64,000 nt of DNA from Paenibacillus auburnensis (GCF_927798115.1 NZ_CAKMMG010000009.1:181980-245979); one strand, 5' to 3'. Counted from the stretch's first letter, positions 1-9,397 are shown. Numbers and translations: made by a program. Notes: generated by a model from the letters alone, not told the origin.

Positions 1-1
1 G

Positions 2-2878
2 CAGGCCCCCGGGTATTCTGGAGACCAATATTTATGGTTCGAATGGGATTATTTCAGGCTGGATGCATTAAATGCGCCGGCGCTTGAGCCGGTTCATGGC
101 CGGTATATCCATCTGGGCAGCACCTTGGCCGCGTCTACTTTCAAATATGATGAGAATGCGATCCGCCATCTGGCCCCGATGACCAAATGGATGGGTATTG
201 CCTATAGCGGCAACTGGATGCGGGCCTCCTTCTGGTCGGACACAAGCAGCGGCTGGGACCCGCAGGGGCGCACTTATCTGACGGCACTGCGTGATCTTAA
301 TCTGGAGCCGATGGTGAATATTATCGGCGGCAACTGGAAGAGCAACACGGAGCTGGCGGGCGGCACGATACCAGCGGCACTGAGGAGCTATTATGCTGCT
401 TTTGTCAGCAAATTCGGCGACCTGTATCAGTATGCCGAGACGGGCAATGAGCCGGGACTGTTCGGCTGGGCCCAGCAGGCCGTGGTGGCGACCCATGAAC
501 TGATGAAGGAGGAGCGGCAGAGTAACAACCAGCCTTACCTTAAGATTGTGGCACCGGGCTGGGCGTATTGGCCTTATAACGGGACACCCGACGGCTGGGA
601 ACGGGATGCGGAGCAGCGCCGGGAGATTGAAGAGCTGTCTGATGTGACTAACGGGCACAGCTATGGCGGTACAGGCGTGCAGCCGCTGCCTGGCGCCAGT
701 CTTTATGAGAATCTGCGCGTATATAATCAATCGGATGAGGGCTTTGGCAAAGAAATGGCGATGAGCGAGACCGGCGCCAATGACAATCATTCCGACAACA
801 CCAAATACGGCACATATGCTTACAGGTTTGCCGCTGCCTTTGACCGGGAGATGCGCGGCGACATCGGTTATGCGGACCATATTATGCAGCATGCAGCCTT
901 CTTCAATGACGGTACGGAATTTGGACTGTTCGACTCCGGCATCAACTGGAATACTCACCGGTTTGAAGATACGGTGGCCGTGCCAGCCAATCAGAATGAG
1001 GGGGAAGAGACAAGGCTGAAGACCTTCCGCAGATTGGCTGCAGCGTACGCGACCCATGGAAGACCGCTCAGCTACAAGGTGGTGAATACCTTTGCCTTGA
1101 CCGGCAAAAAAGCCTATTTCCGCGCAGTCGATACCTCGGCGCTCGGCACCTCAACCATTGGAGCATCGGCGGATAAAATCCTGCTGAACTTCGTCAACTT
1201 CGAGAAGGAGCCGTTGACGATGCGGGTGAAGGTGACGATGCCGGCCAGCGGAACCTACACCGGAGAAGTGTTCGGGGCAGGCAACAGCTATGCTGCTGCA
1301 CACTCTACTGTGCAGCTCACGGCAACCCCATATCTTACCCTTAACGTGACTCTGGGGGCCGGCGAAACGGTGCAGTATATCCTGGATGAACTGGAGACAA
1401 CCGCTCCTACTATTCCAACCGGTGTTGCTGCGGCGGCTGTAAGCCATGAACAGATCAGAGTGAGCTGGAATGCTTCGACCGACAATGATACGGTGACCGG
1501 ATACCGCGTATTCCGGGATGGAGGAACAGAGCCGGTGATGACCGTGCCGGGACAGCTTACGTTTTTCGATGATTACAGCGTTGCCCCGGAAACAGCGTAC
1601 AGCTACAGGGTGCAGGCAGTGGATGACTCGGGCAACGTGTCTGCCTTAACGCCTGACGTGTCGGCGACTACTCTGGCAATGCCTATTACACCGCATGTGG
1701 CGGGGGACCCTACGAAATTCGAGGCGGAGGCTGCTGCGTTTGCCCTGCCGTTAAGAATCGGCACCAACAACCTCGCTTCCGGTAAAAAGGTTGTGGAGCA
1801 AACCCATGGCGGTCCGATTTCGATCCAGGGCTTCTATTCAGCCTCCGGCGGCAGTTATACCTTAACTATTGCATATGCCTCCAATCAGGATTCGAAGAAG
1901 AATATTTATGTCAACGGGCAAAAGCTCTCCACCATTTCGCTGCCGACCACAGGAAGCTGGACCAGCAATATTACAGCCAGACAGTATGGCATCACACTTC
2001 AGCCGGGGTATAACACGATTACCTTTACTTCGGGCGGTAACGGGGCGAATCTCGATTACTTCAGGCTGGAGGAGGGGGCCTTTGTTCCGGTGTCAGCCTG
2101 GTATACGGTAGCGCATGACAATGCTTATATCGACTATAGCGGCTTTGAGCCGGCTCCGAACGGAGTGTCTCATGTGACCTATTCGCCGGATGCCACGGCG
2201 GTGCTTAATTTTAACGGTATCGGCGTCCGCTGGAGATCTAACATCAAGAGCGATATGGGCAGCGCGGATGTCTATGTGGATGGAGAACTGAAGGGAACCG
2301 TGGTTATTCCGCAGGCCGGTCTTGAGGGCGATAACAAGATTGTCTACGAACTGACCGGACTGGATTACGGGCTGCACCGGATTGAAATCATCGCGCGTGA
2401 GGGAACAGTTATGGTCAGCAGCTTCGAGTTCGAGGGGTATGAACAGACGCTGCCCGTCCCGAATCCCGATTTGACTGTTACGGATGTCGGCTGGAATATC
2501 GTGAACAGCGACGGTACGCCGTCCAGCCATACGACACCTCAGTTGGGGGACTCCTTAATCTTCTGGGCCAAGGTCAAAAACATCGGAGTACGCCCGACCC
2601 CGCTGAACGCCTCCACCGGGCTTGGCCAGATTACGGGTGGCGCTTTCTCCGTCAATGGCGGGGTGGTCTCCTGGTCGGATACGAACAACAGCATCATCCA
2701 GCCGGGGGAAGAGATTACACTGACCGCGAACAGCAGCGCCCAGGGAACACCGCGCTGGACGGTCCCGACGATCGGCGATTTCACGGTCCAATTTTTCGTT
2801 AATGATATCTGGCGTTACGAGGAAATGAACAAGGAGAACAATAAATTATCTGAGACGCTGCATATTAGCCTGCCCTGA
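2..2878 (+). CDS. Multidomain secreted-type glycoside hydrolase, 5' truncated
   Basis: The frame is open from the first bases of the window, so the true start lies outside; 958 residues are visible. The TTG at 125 is internal, because clearly homologous-looking sequence precedes it. Residues 1 to about 340 look like a clan-A (beta/alpha)8 glycosidase: a YAETGNEP motif puts the likely acid/base Glu near residue 150, and MAMSETGAN puts a likely nucleophile Glu near 256. A beta-sandwich follows, then a fibronectin type III domain (about 464-558), a CBM35/CBM6-like module (about 572-692, starting KFEAEAA and ending LDYFRLE), a second jelly-roll-like module (about 698-814) and a CARDB-like C-terminal domain (about 820-958). 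The architecture fits an extracellular enzyme on plant or exopolysaccharide, but the exact GH family is not certain. No terminator is obvious after the stop; a structured repeat follows instead. Confidence 0.8.
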   Translation, partial: QAPGYSGDQYLWFEWDYFRLDALNAPALEPVHGRYIHLGSTLAASTFKYDENAIRHLAPMTKWMGIAYSGNWMRASFWSDTSSGWDPQGRTYLTALRDLNLEPMVNIIGGNWKSNTELAGGTIPAALRSYYAAFVSKFGDLYQYAETGNEPGLFGWAQQAVVATHELMKEERQSNNQPYLKIVAPGWAYWPYNGTPDGWERDAEQRREIEELSDVTNGHSYGGTGVQPLPGASLYENLRVYNQSDEGFGKEMAMSETGANDNHSDNTKYGTYAYRFAAAFDREMRGDIGYADHIMQHAAFFNDGTEFGLFDSGINWNTHRFEDTVAVPANQNEGEETRLKTFRRLAAAYATHGRPLSYKVVNTFALTGKKAYFRAVDTSALGTSTIGASADKILLNFVNFEKEPLTMRVKVTMPASGTYTGEVFGAGNSYAAAHSTVQLTATPYLTLNVTLGAGETVQYILDELETTAPTIPTGVAAAAVSHEQIRVSWNASTDNDTVTGYRVFRDGGTEPVMTVPGQLTFFDDYSVAPETAYSYRVQAVDDSGNVSALTPDVSATTLAMPITPHVAGDPTKFEAEAAAFALPLRIGTNNLASGKKVVEQTHGGPISIQGFYSASGGSYTLTIAYASNQDSKKNIYVNGQKLSTISLPTTGSWTSNITARQYGITLQPGYNTITFTSGGNGANLDYFRLEEGAFVPVSAWYTVAHDNAYIDYSGFEPAPNGVSHVTYSPDATAVLNFNGIGVRWRSNIKSDMGSADVYVDGELKGTVVIPQAGLEGDNKIVYELTGLDYGLHRIEIIAREGTVMVSSFEFEGYEQTLPVPNPDLTVTDVGWNIVNSDGTPSSHTTPQLGDSLIFWAKVKNIGVRPTPLNASTGLGQITGGAFSVNGGVVSWSDTNNSIIQPGEEITLTANSSAQGTPRWTVPTIGDFTVQFFVNDIWRYEEMNKENNKLSETLHISLP

Positions 2879-3063
2879 CCGTGGAGAGGAGCCAGGGAGC
2901 ATTGATTAGACAGCTTAATCGGACTGTGGAGATTAGAGAGTAATTATCATCCTGCGGTGATGAACAGGCAACCCCCGCCTCCCGTTTCCTTGAAGTAACG
3001 GGAGGTAGGGTTTGCCGCTACATAAGCTGAATTTAAGCACTTCCTAGAGGCGAAAGCGGCGGA

Positions 3064-3183
3064 GGGGAAGTTTGGAACTGTAGGAGCGAACGCGTCCGCC
3101 TTTAGGTTTGGATTTCTACCGCGAAGAGCGGTCAAAATCAGGAAATCCAAACCTAACAGCGGCCGGAAGTCCAAACATTCCCC
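3064..3183. repeat. Nested palindromic intergenic element
   Basis: The 450-nt gap between the truncated glycosidase and the GH3 gene holds a three-layer inverted repeat. The outer arms are 3064-3076 and 3170-3183 (GGGGAA.GTTTGGA against TCCAAACATTCCCC, one-base bulge). The middle arms are a perfect 14-bp pair at 3103-3116 and 3142-3155 (TAGGTTTGGATTTC and its complement). The inner hairpin is ACCGC-N5-GCGGT at 3118-3132. It lacks a T-run, so it is not a classical terminator. It resembles a miniature REP/MITE-like intergenic unit. I see nothing else coding in this gap; an 83-codon minus-strand frame here is a by-product of the palindrome. Confidence 0.6.
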
Positions 3184-3331
3184 GCAGTCCGCGTTCATTG
3201 CCGATCAGGCAATTCTTAAGTTTGGCTTATACCTTTATAGAATTTTGAACTTATTTCATAGTTGCCTTTATTTAGAGGCCTGGCGGTATTGGTTACACTT
3301 GGAGTAGAAATGACCAGGAGGAATCGGGATC

Positions 3332-5062
3332 ATGCGGAGGCCGTTAACGAAGGATGAGCAGGATTGGGTGGAGCATACACTACAATCCATGAGTGTGCGG
3401 GAAAAGATCGGGCAGACGATGCAGGACCATGCCGGCCGGCTGCCGTTCAAGGCTACAGATGAGGATGAAGTCAGAGCGTACCTGGAGAAATACCCGGTAG
3501 GCAGCTTTTTTATCGGCGGAGAGGTGATCCAGAAGGCTGCGGGCAAAGCGGGGGAATACCGGGAATGGGTAGAGCTGCTGCAGAGGGTCAGTAAATTCCC
3601 GCTGCTGTTTTCCGGTGATCTGGAATTCGGCGCGGGTTCAGCGGTTAAAAGCCTGACGGCATTCCCGCCGCTGCTTGCGCTCGCTGCAGCTGATGATGAA
3701 GCGCTGGCCTACGAATACGGCAAATATACGGCGATCGAGGGCCGGGCGGCCGGGTTCACCTGGGCGCTGGCGCCGGGGACGGATCTGCTGCTGAACTGGA
3801 TGAATCCGGTGATCACTACCCGCTGTCTGGGCGATGAGCCGGGGCGCGCCCAGCGTTTGTCTGCGGCTGTAGTGCGGGGGATGCAGGATTATGGAATCGC
3901 CGCTTGCGCCAAGCATTTTCCGGGCGATGGGGTGGATTACCGGGATCAGCATATCATTACCACGGTCAACAGCCTGCCGGAGGAGGAATGGTGGTCCACC
4001 TATGGCAAGGTCTCACAGCATTTGATTGATCAAGGGCTTATGTCGTATATGACGGGGCATATTGCTCTTCCCTGGATGGAAGGGGCTGCAGCCCAGGGCC
4101 GGAAGCCGGTTCCGGCAACCGTCTCGCGGCGGATTACTACGGATTTGCTGCGCAGGCGGATGGGCTTTGAAGGCGTGGTGCTTTCCGATGCGCTGGATAT
4201 GGGCGGATTCCTGGCCTGGGGAGATTATGAACAGCGGATGGTGGACTGCCTGAACAGCGGGACGGATGTGCTGTTGTGGCCGGGCGTAAGGTATTTTGAA
4301 ACCATGGAAAAAGCGCTGGCTCAAGGGACGGTAACGATGGAACGGCTGGATGCCAGTGTGCGGCGGATTCTGGCCATGAAGGCAGAGCTGGGCCTCCAGC
4401 ATTTGGATGCACAGGGACGCGACCCCCTCGCTGTCCCGCTGCTGAATGATAAATTGAAGCCGGAGCAGGACCGACAGGCAAGAGAGCTAAGCAGACAGCT
4501 TGCGGAGAAATGTATTACGCTTGTCCGCAACCGGGCAGATATCCTGCCGCTGGATCCGCAGACGACCCGCAGGGTGCTGGTGATCATGCTGAATAAAGTA
4601 ACGCAGGGACGGGTCTTTGAACGGATGGGGCTGTTCGTTGATCAGCTCCAGGCAAGGGGGCTGCAGGTGGATATTCTCGATGAATTCGAGCCGCTAAATA
4701 CGCTGCAGAAATGGGAACAATCCGGGAACCGCTGGGATGCGGCCTTTGTGCCTTATTTTATGCCGCTGCATGGCATGATGAACTCGGCCCGCCCGGTGGG
4801 CGAAGCGGCCAAAGCCATCTGGGCGCTGCAGCATGCGGAGACGATCCGTCCGATCGGGGTATCTTTTGCCACGCCGTTTCTGCTGAGGGATATGCCGTTC
4901 CTCGATACGCTCGTAAATGCCTATTCGCTGCACGAGGAAACGGTAGAGTTCACGGTCAAAGCCCTGTTCGGAGAAGCTCCGTTTCAGGGACATTCACCCG
5001 TTGATGCCGATCCCGAGGAAGATTACCTGAGTCCAAGGAGGCTGCAGCATGTCCCACACTAA
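3332..5062 (+). CDS. Glycoside hydrolase family 3 protein (NagZ-like)
   Basis: A 576-residue GH3 enzyme. The N-terminal TIM barrel carries KHFPGDG (about 192-198), followed by RDQH, equivalent in position to the Asp-His dyad seen in bacterial NagZ-type beta-N-acetylhexosaminidases. LSDALDMGGF (about 283-292) contains the expected nucleophile Asp. A C-terminal alpha/beta domain follows from about residue 400 (CITLVRN...VLVIML). No signal peptide is visible, so it probably acts in the cytoplasm on imported saccharides. The ATG at 3332 has an AGGAGG site about 10 nt upstream. The stop overlaps the next gene by 14 nt, which indicates translational coupling with the GH105 enzyme. Substrate could be beta-GlcNAc or another beta-hexoside. 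Confidence 0.85.
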   Translation: MRRPLTKDEQDWVEHTLQSMSVREKIGQTMQDHAGRLPFKATDEDEVRAYLEKYPVGSFFIGGEVIQKAAGKAGEYREWVELLQRVSKFPLLFSGDLEFGAGSAVKSLTAFPPLLALAAADDEALAYEYGKYTAIEGRAAGFTWALAPGTDLLLNWMNPVITTRCLGDEPGRAQRLSAAVVRGMQDYGIAACAKHFPGDGVDYRDQHIITTVNSLPEEEWWSTYGKVSQHLIDQGLMSYMTGHIALPWMEGAAAQGRKPVPATVSRRITTDLLRRRMGFEGVVLSDALDMGGFLAWGDYEQRMVDCLNSGTDVLLWPGVRYFETMEKALAQGTVTMERLDASVRRILAMKAELGLQHLDAQGRDPLAVPLLNDKLKPEQDRQARELSRQLAEKCITLVRNRADILPLDPQTTRRVLVIMLNKVTQGRVFERMGLFVDQLQARGLQVDILDEFEPLNTLQKWEQSGNRWDAAFVPYFMPLHGMMNSARPVGEAAKAIWALQHAETIRPIGVSFATPFLLRDMPFLDTLVNAYSLHEETVEFTVKALFGEAPFQGHSPVDADPEEDYLSPRRLQHVPH

Positions 5063-6143
5063 GCTTATGCTGGAGCCTATATTGGAACGGTTATTTGCGT
5101 ATATGACCGCTGAACGGCACAGCGGTAATTGGGGAATGGACATCGGCCACTGGGACTGGGTGCCGGGGGTTGGCATTATTTCCATCCTGGACTACGGCCA
5201 GGCTACGGGCCGGGACAAGGCCGTCGATTATGTGCTGGAGTGGGTAGAGCGGAATAAGCAGCAGGCCGAAGGCATTAAGGTAATTAATTCCATGGCTCCT
5301 TATGCGGTTTTTCCCGGTCTGTACCGGCGGACACAGAATAGCTGGTTTCTGGAGAAGGCGGGTGAAATTGCCGGCTGGATGCTGGAGACGGCGCCGAGAA
5401 CCCGGGAAGGGGCGCTGGAGCATACCGTCACAGAGGCAGCCAAGTTCCCGGAACAGGTGTGGGCGGATACGGTCTACATGGCAGTGCTGTTCCTGGCGCG
5501 GCAGGCCGGACTGACCGGGGAGCGCAGAATCGCGGAGGCTGCGCTGGAGCAGACGCTGCTGCATCTGCGGCTGCTCCAGGATGAGCAGACAGGGCTGCTG
5601 TTCCACGGCTGGAACTCCCTTGCGGGGAATCATATGTCGGCTGTCCGCTGGGCGCGGGCCAACGCCTGGATTACGCTGGCCGTTCCGCAGATTGTGGCAG
5701 AAATTAAGGAGTTAACCGGGATCCCCGGGGAGCTGTACAATCGGTACGACAGGCTTGCCGCTGGCCTTCGCTCCTGCCAGGCGGAGGACGGATTGTGGCA
5801 TACGGTCCTGGACAGGCCGGAATATTACAAAGAGACCTCGGGCAGCGCGGGTATCGCCTGCGGATTCATCCGGGGCGTACAGAGCGGCATGCTGGACCCT
5901 TCATATCTGACCAGTGCGGAGCAGGCGCTCGGTGCTATTCTTCCGCTCATCACGGATGAGGGTGAAGTGAAGGGGGTATCAGCCGGAACTCCGGTAATGC
6001 CTTCTGCTGAGGCCTATAATGAGATCGCTGTCTATCCGGCACTGTACGGGCAGGGGCTGGTAATGCAATTGCTGGCACAGACGCTGAGCCAGAAGTCTAA
6101 CGGACAGCCGAATGTGACCACGGTCAGAAAGGCAGGGAAATAA
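5049..6143 (+). CDS. Unsaturated glycuronyl/rhamnogalacturonyl hydrolase (GH105-like)
   Basis: The 364-residue product has the (alpha/alpha)6-barrel signature of GH105 (YteR/YesR type). Early features are NWGMDIGHWDWVPG and MAPYAVFPGLYR. The conserved PEQVWADTVYMAVLFLAR segment (about 137-154) holds the Asp that protonates the vinyl ether in this family. HGWN and the MSAVRWARANAW helix line the active site. Such enzymes remove the 4,5-unsaturated uronic acid left by polysaccharide lyases and act inside the cell; no signal peptide is seen. The gene starts inside the GH3 reading frame and is followed after 2 nt by the next gene, so the three form an operon. GH88 is the main alternative family. 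Confidence 0.85.
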   Translation: MSHTKLMLEPILERLFAYMTAERHSGNWGMDIGHWDWVPGVGIISILDYGQATGRDKAVDYVLEWVERNKQQAEGIKVINSMAPYAVFPGLYRRTQNSWFLEKAGEIAGWMLETAPRTREGALEHTVTEAAKFPEQVWADTVYMAVLFLARQAGLTGERRIAEAALEQTLLHLRLLQDEQTGLLFHGWNSLAGNHMSAVRWARANAWITLAVPQIVAEIKELTGIPGELYNRYDRLAAGLRSCQAEDGLWHTVLDRPEYYKETSGSAGIACGFIRGVQSGMLDPSYLTSAEQALGAILPLITDEGEVKGVSAGTPVMPSAEAYNEIAVYPALYGQGLVMQLLAQTLSQKSNGQPNVTTVRKAGK

Positions 6144-6145
6144 GA

Positions 6146-7873
6146 GTGAATAACGCGGCAGGTTATACCAGAGAAAACATGAACCAGCGCGAAATGCTGA
6201 TCCGCAAAATGCGCGGGCTGGAGGCCCGCTATAATCCGGAGCTTGCCATGCTGCGCTCGCCGTTCAGCAGCCCCGGATACCATACCACCCTGAAGCAGGC
6301 CGAATTTATCCATTCTACGCGGGATTCGCTGTCCTATGCCCTGGGGCTGCTCGATACAGAGCTTACTGAATGGGAGCAGCGGGCCTTTGACATTATCGCA
6401 CAGGTGATTTCGCTGCAGGATACGGACCGGAGCCACGACACCTTTGGCATCTGGTCCTGGTTCTATGAAGAGCCGCTGGCCAAAATGGCGCCGCCCGACT
6501 GGAACTGGGCCGATTTCTGCGGCAGCCGGCTGATTCAGGCTCTGGCGCGTCACGGGCACCGTTTTCCGCAGGAGCTGCGCGAGGCAACGATCCGCTCGGT
6601 GGAGTATGCCTGTGAGGCGATTATCAAGCGGGATGTCGGACCCGATTATACCAATATTGCTATTCTCGGGGCCTTAGTTACCAGAATTGCCGGAGAGCAG
6701 CTCGCCCGGGAGGATTATGCGGACTACGGGCTGGAACGCTTGAAAAAACTCTATGCATATACCATGGAACGCGGAGCCTTTCAGGAGTTCAACAGTCCGG
6801 TGTATACCTATATTGCCATTCTGGAGCTGTCGAAGCTGAGGATCGAGTCAGCGGACAGAACCGTGAAGGAGCTGTGCAGTGAGCTGATTCACCTGACGTG
6901 GAAAACGGTAGCCGGATATTATCATCCCGGAACTGCGCAGTGGTCCGGTCCGCATTCCCGCTCCTACCAGACACTGCTGAGCGAGCAGAGCAAGGCGTTT
7001 CTGCAGATGGCGACCAGGGGTGAAGTGATGTTTTTTCCATGGGATGAGCTTCCTTATGAGGAGGAGTGGTACGGTAGCGGATTTTATTGCCCGGACGCCT
7101 ATCTGGACTGCTTCACGGTACCGGAGACCAAAGAAGTGAGACAGCTGTATGAAGGGAATGCCGATGATGGCAGCGGCAAATGGGCAGTTACTTTTATGAC
7201 GCCGCAGTTCAGCATGGGTTCATTTACGGACAGTGATTTATGGAATCAGAGACGGCCGCTGCTGGCCTATGTGAATAATAATGGTGCTCCGGCCTATATC
7301 AGGCTACGCTGCCTGCATGACGGCTATGATTATTGCTCTGCCCGGATTAAAACCAGACAGGATCAGGGGGATTTGCTGTTCGGAATTGATTTTGTGACTG
7401 ACGGCGGGGACACCCATCCTAATCTGGACCGGATCAGCGGGGCGATTGATGCTGAAGATATCCGGCTGCGGCTGGAGATCGGCGGTCATACCGCGGGCAT
7501 CACTGTAGAGCCTACAGAAGAGGGAGCCGAACTGCGGATCGGGGAGTCCGCCTTCTGTCTGACAACATGGTTTGCGGTATTCACCGGACAGCCGGACTCC
7601 GGGCGGAACCTGAGCTGGGCGCTGGACCGGACGGCGGACAGTATCCATCTGGATATGATTCTGTATTCCGGCCCGCGCTGCAGCATTGATTTTACCAGCC
7701 TGCGGCAAGCGGCCTTTGTGTTCTCGCTCGCTGTCCGGGCGGATGGTGACAGCGGAGACCCGCGGGTGGAAGCAACCGGTGAAGGTATCCTCCGGGTGAG
7801 CGGCAGCACTGAATCCGGGGAGGCCTTCTCGCTGCGGCTGCGTCCCGGTCCGGCGGCGGACGGCACTCTCTGA
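6146..7873 (+). CDS. Uncharacterised alpha/alpha-toroid-like protein, putative polysaccharide-active
   Basis: A 575-residue protein I do not recognise by family. The first 320 residues are helix-rich with spaced aromatic and Arg/His motifs (IWSWFYEEP, DWNWADFCGSRL, QWSGPHSRSYQT), and the last 230 are beta-rich. This layout matches heparinase II/III and other (alpha/alpha)n-plus-beta-sandwich lyases or hydrolases. No signal peptide is visible. The start is either GTG 6146, with an AGGCAGGG site upstream, or ATG 6179 twelve codons in; the close packing with the GH105 stop favours 6146. It is the last gene of the GH3-GH105 operon and ends just before a strong terminator, so a role in processing the same uronic-acid-containing glycan is inferred from context only. 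Confidence 0.7.
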   Translation: MNNAAGYTRENMNQREMLIRKMRGLEARYNPELAMLRSPFSSPGYHTTLKQAEFIHSTRDSLSYALGLLDTELTEWEQRAFDIIAQVISLQDTDRSHDTFGIWSWFYEEPLAKMAPPDWNWADFCGSRLIQALARHGHRFPQELREATIRSVEYACEAIIKRDVGPDYTNIAILGALVTRIAGEQLAREDYADYGLERLKKLYAYTMERGAFQEFNSPVYTYIAILELSKLRIESADRTVKELCSELIHLTWKTVAGYYHPGTAQWSGPHSRSYQTLLSEQSKAFLQMATRGEVMFFPWDELPYEEEWYGSGFYCPDAYLDCFTVPETKEVRQLYEGNADDGSGKWAVTFMTPQFSMGSFTDSDLWNQRRPLLAYVNNNGAPAYIRLRCLHDGYDYCSARIKTRQDQGDLLFGIDFVTDGGDTHPNLDRISGAIDAEDIRLRLEIGGHTAGITVEPTEEGAELRIGESAFCLTTWFAVFTGQPDSGRNLSWALDRTADSIHLDMILYSGPRCSIDFTSLRQAAFVFSLAVRADGDSGDPRVEATGEGILRVSGSTESGEAFSLRLRPGPAADGTL

Positions 7874-7880
7874 ATAGACT

Positions 7881-7928
7881 AAAAGAGCTGAGCTCCAGGG
7901 GATCCGCCCTGGAGCTCAGCTCTTTTTT
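7881..7928. terminator. Bidirectional intrinsic terminator
   Basis: A near-perfect 20-bp stem (7881-7900 with 7907-7926), loop GATCCG, with T-tracts on both strands. It lies between the convergent glycan operon and hflX and serves both. Confidence 0.95.
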
Positions 7929-7938
7929 ACGTAAACTT

Positions 7939-9213
7939 TTAACTGGAAAGCTCTATGAAATCGCCACGGAACCGCTCATAGTCGGCAGCTCTGCATTCCA
8001 GTAGGAGCTTTGTTCCCTGCTCTTCGTAGCTGGTCTCCTGGACATGGGCATGTTCATTGAAATACGAAACGATACTGCCGCGGTCATACGGGATCAGAAT
8101 TTCACACTGAATGTAGTCATTAAAGACATGCCCGCGGATCAGTCCGGTAAGCTCGGCGATTCCGCTGCCCTGTCTGGCGGAGAGGGTGACGGAATCTCCT
8201 TCCACAACAGGATAAGGCCGGTCGGTCAGATCCGCTTTATTGTAGGCGTACACCGTGGGAATGCCCTCTGCGCCCAGCGCTTTGAGCGTCTCAGCTGTTA
8301 CCTCCATATGCTGTTCATGCTGCGGATCGGAAGCGTCGACCACATGGATCAGCAGATCCGCCTCGGTCACTTCCTCCAGTGTAGAGCGGAAGGCCTTAAC
8401 GAGGTGATGGGGCAGCTGGCTGACGAAACCTACCGTGTCGGTTAGCAGGAAGGTTTTGTGATCCGGAAGCTTAATGCTGCGGACCGACGTCTCCAGTGTG
8501 GCGAACAGCATATCCTTGGCAAATACCTGCTTGCCCGAGCCGGGATGATATTCCTCTACCATGGCATTTAATAAGCTGGACTTGCCGGCGTTGGTATACC
8601 CGACAAGACAGACCACCGGGACTTCATTTTTTTGCCGCTGCCTGCGCTGGATCTGGCGCCGCTCCACCTGCGTATGCAGCTCGTTCTGCAGTGCCGTAAT
8701 CCGTTCTTCAATTCTTCTGCGGTCCAGCTCCAGCTTCGTTTCACCGGTCCCTCTGTTATTCAGGCCCGATCCGCCGCCCTGCCGGCCGAGCGATTCGCGC
8801 ATGCCGGTTAGGCGGGGAAGCATATATTGAAGCTGGGCGACTTCGACCTGCAGCTGGGCTTCCTTGGTTTTGGCCCGCTGCGCAAAAATATTCAGGATCA
8901 GAATCGTCCGGTCAATAACTTGACGGTCCAGTGCCGACTCCAAATTGCGGATCTGCGAAGGCGTCAGCTCATCATTGAAGATAATGATCGTATCCTCATC
9001 CTCCGGCAGCGCGGCCAGTTCCTGAATTTTCCCTGTGCCCAGATAGTGGGAGGGATTCACCCGGCTGGCTTTCTGGCTCAGTTCACCGATAACTTTGATA
9101 TTGCAGGCTGCAGCCAAATTGCGCAGCTCCTCCATCGAATATGCAAAATCCTTCTCATTTTGCTTTTGCAGTTGAACGCCAACGATGATGGCCTGTTGCT
9201 GTGCGGCTTCCAT
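7939..9213 (-). CDS. hflX: GTPase HflX
   Basis: A 424-residue HflX-family GTPase, which binds the 50S subunit and splits stalled or heat-damaged ribosomes. The HflX-specific segment LNNRGTGETKLELDRRRI (about 151-168) precedes the G domain. G1 is GYTNAGKSS (205-213), G3 is DTVGF and G4 is NKAD. A basic linker (RRQIQRRQRQK) connects the two domains. An upstream in-frame ATG at 9378 is not the start: it lies beyond a transcription terminator and encodes unconserved sequence. The ATG at 9213 has a perfect AGGAGG at 9225-9230. The leader terminator at 9310-9343 suggests regulation by attenuation, as reported for the Listeria homologue HflXr. Confidence 0.93.
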   Translation of the reverse strand: MEAAQQQAIIVGVQLQKQNEKDFAYSMEELRNLAAACNIKVIGELSQKASRVNPSHYLGTGKIQELAALPEDEDTIIIFNDELTPSQIRNLESALDRQVIDRTILILNIFAQRAKTKEAQLQVEVAQLQYMLPRLTGMRESLGRQGGGSGLNNRGTGETKLELDRRRIEERITALQNELHTQVERRQIQRRQRQKNEVPVVCLVGYTNAGKSSLLNAMVEEYHPGSGKQVFAKDMLFATLETSVRSIKLPDHKTFLLTDTVGFVSQLPHHLVKAFRSTLEEVTEADLLIHVVDASDPQHEQHMEVTAETLKALGAEGIPTVYAYNKADLTDRPYPVVEGDSVTLSARQGSGIAELTGLIRGHVFNDYIQCEILIPYDRGSIVSYFNEHAHVQETSYEEQGTKLLLECRAADYERFRGDFIELSS

Positions 9214-9309
9214 ATATTTATCAACCTCCTGAAATTTTGTGACTGTGTAAGCTGCGGGTGGTATGATGCGGACTAAAACAGACTTAACGGTTAAGGGGCT
9301 AAACGGACA

Positions 9310-9397
9310 TGAAAAAAGCACAGGCGGTAATCTGCCTGTGCTTGAATTAGAGGAAATAGAATAGGCCGGGAAGGCCATGCATTGGCATGCACGGCAT
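9310..9397 (-). promoter_or_regulatory. Leader terminator with short upstream reading frame (candidate hflX attenuator)
   Basis: On the minus strand a hairpin (AAGCACAGGC.../...GCCTGTGCTT, 9316-9343) is followed by a T6 run at 9310-9315. It points toward hflX and lies about 100 nt before its start codon. A 16-codon frame, 9397 to 9347 (MPCMPMHGLPGLFYFL), ends 3 nt before the stem. Its Shine-Dalgarno site is weak. This is either a simple terminator for upstream minus-strand transcripts or a translation-coupled attenuator. Confidence 0.5.

Noticed and set aside
68..1057. Long minus-strand frame opposite the first glycosidase
   Set aside because: It mirrors the codon pattern of the plus-strand enzyme, which has recognisable motifs and domains; no ribosome site or motif supports the minus frame.
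2947..3198. 83-codon minus-strand frame in the first gap
   Set aside because: It runs through the nested palindrome and has no conserved-looking sequence; it is explained by the repeat.
9214..9378. N-terminal extension of HflX to an ATG at 9378
   Set aside because: The extension spans the terminator and lacks family similarity; ATG 9213 has a perfect AGGAGG.
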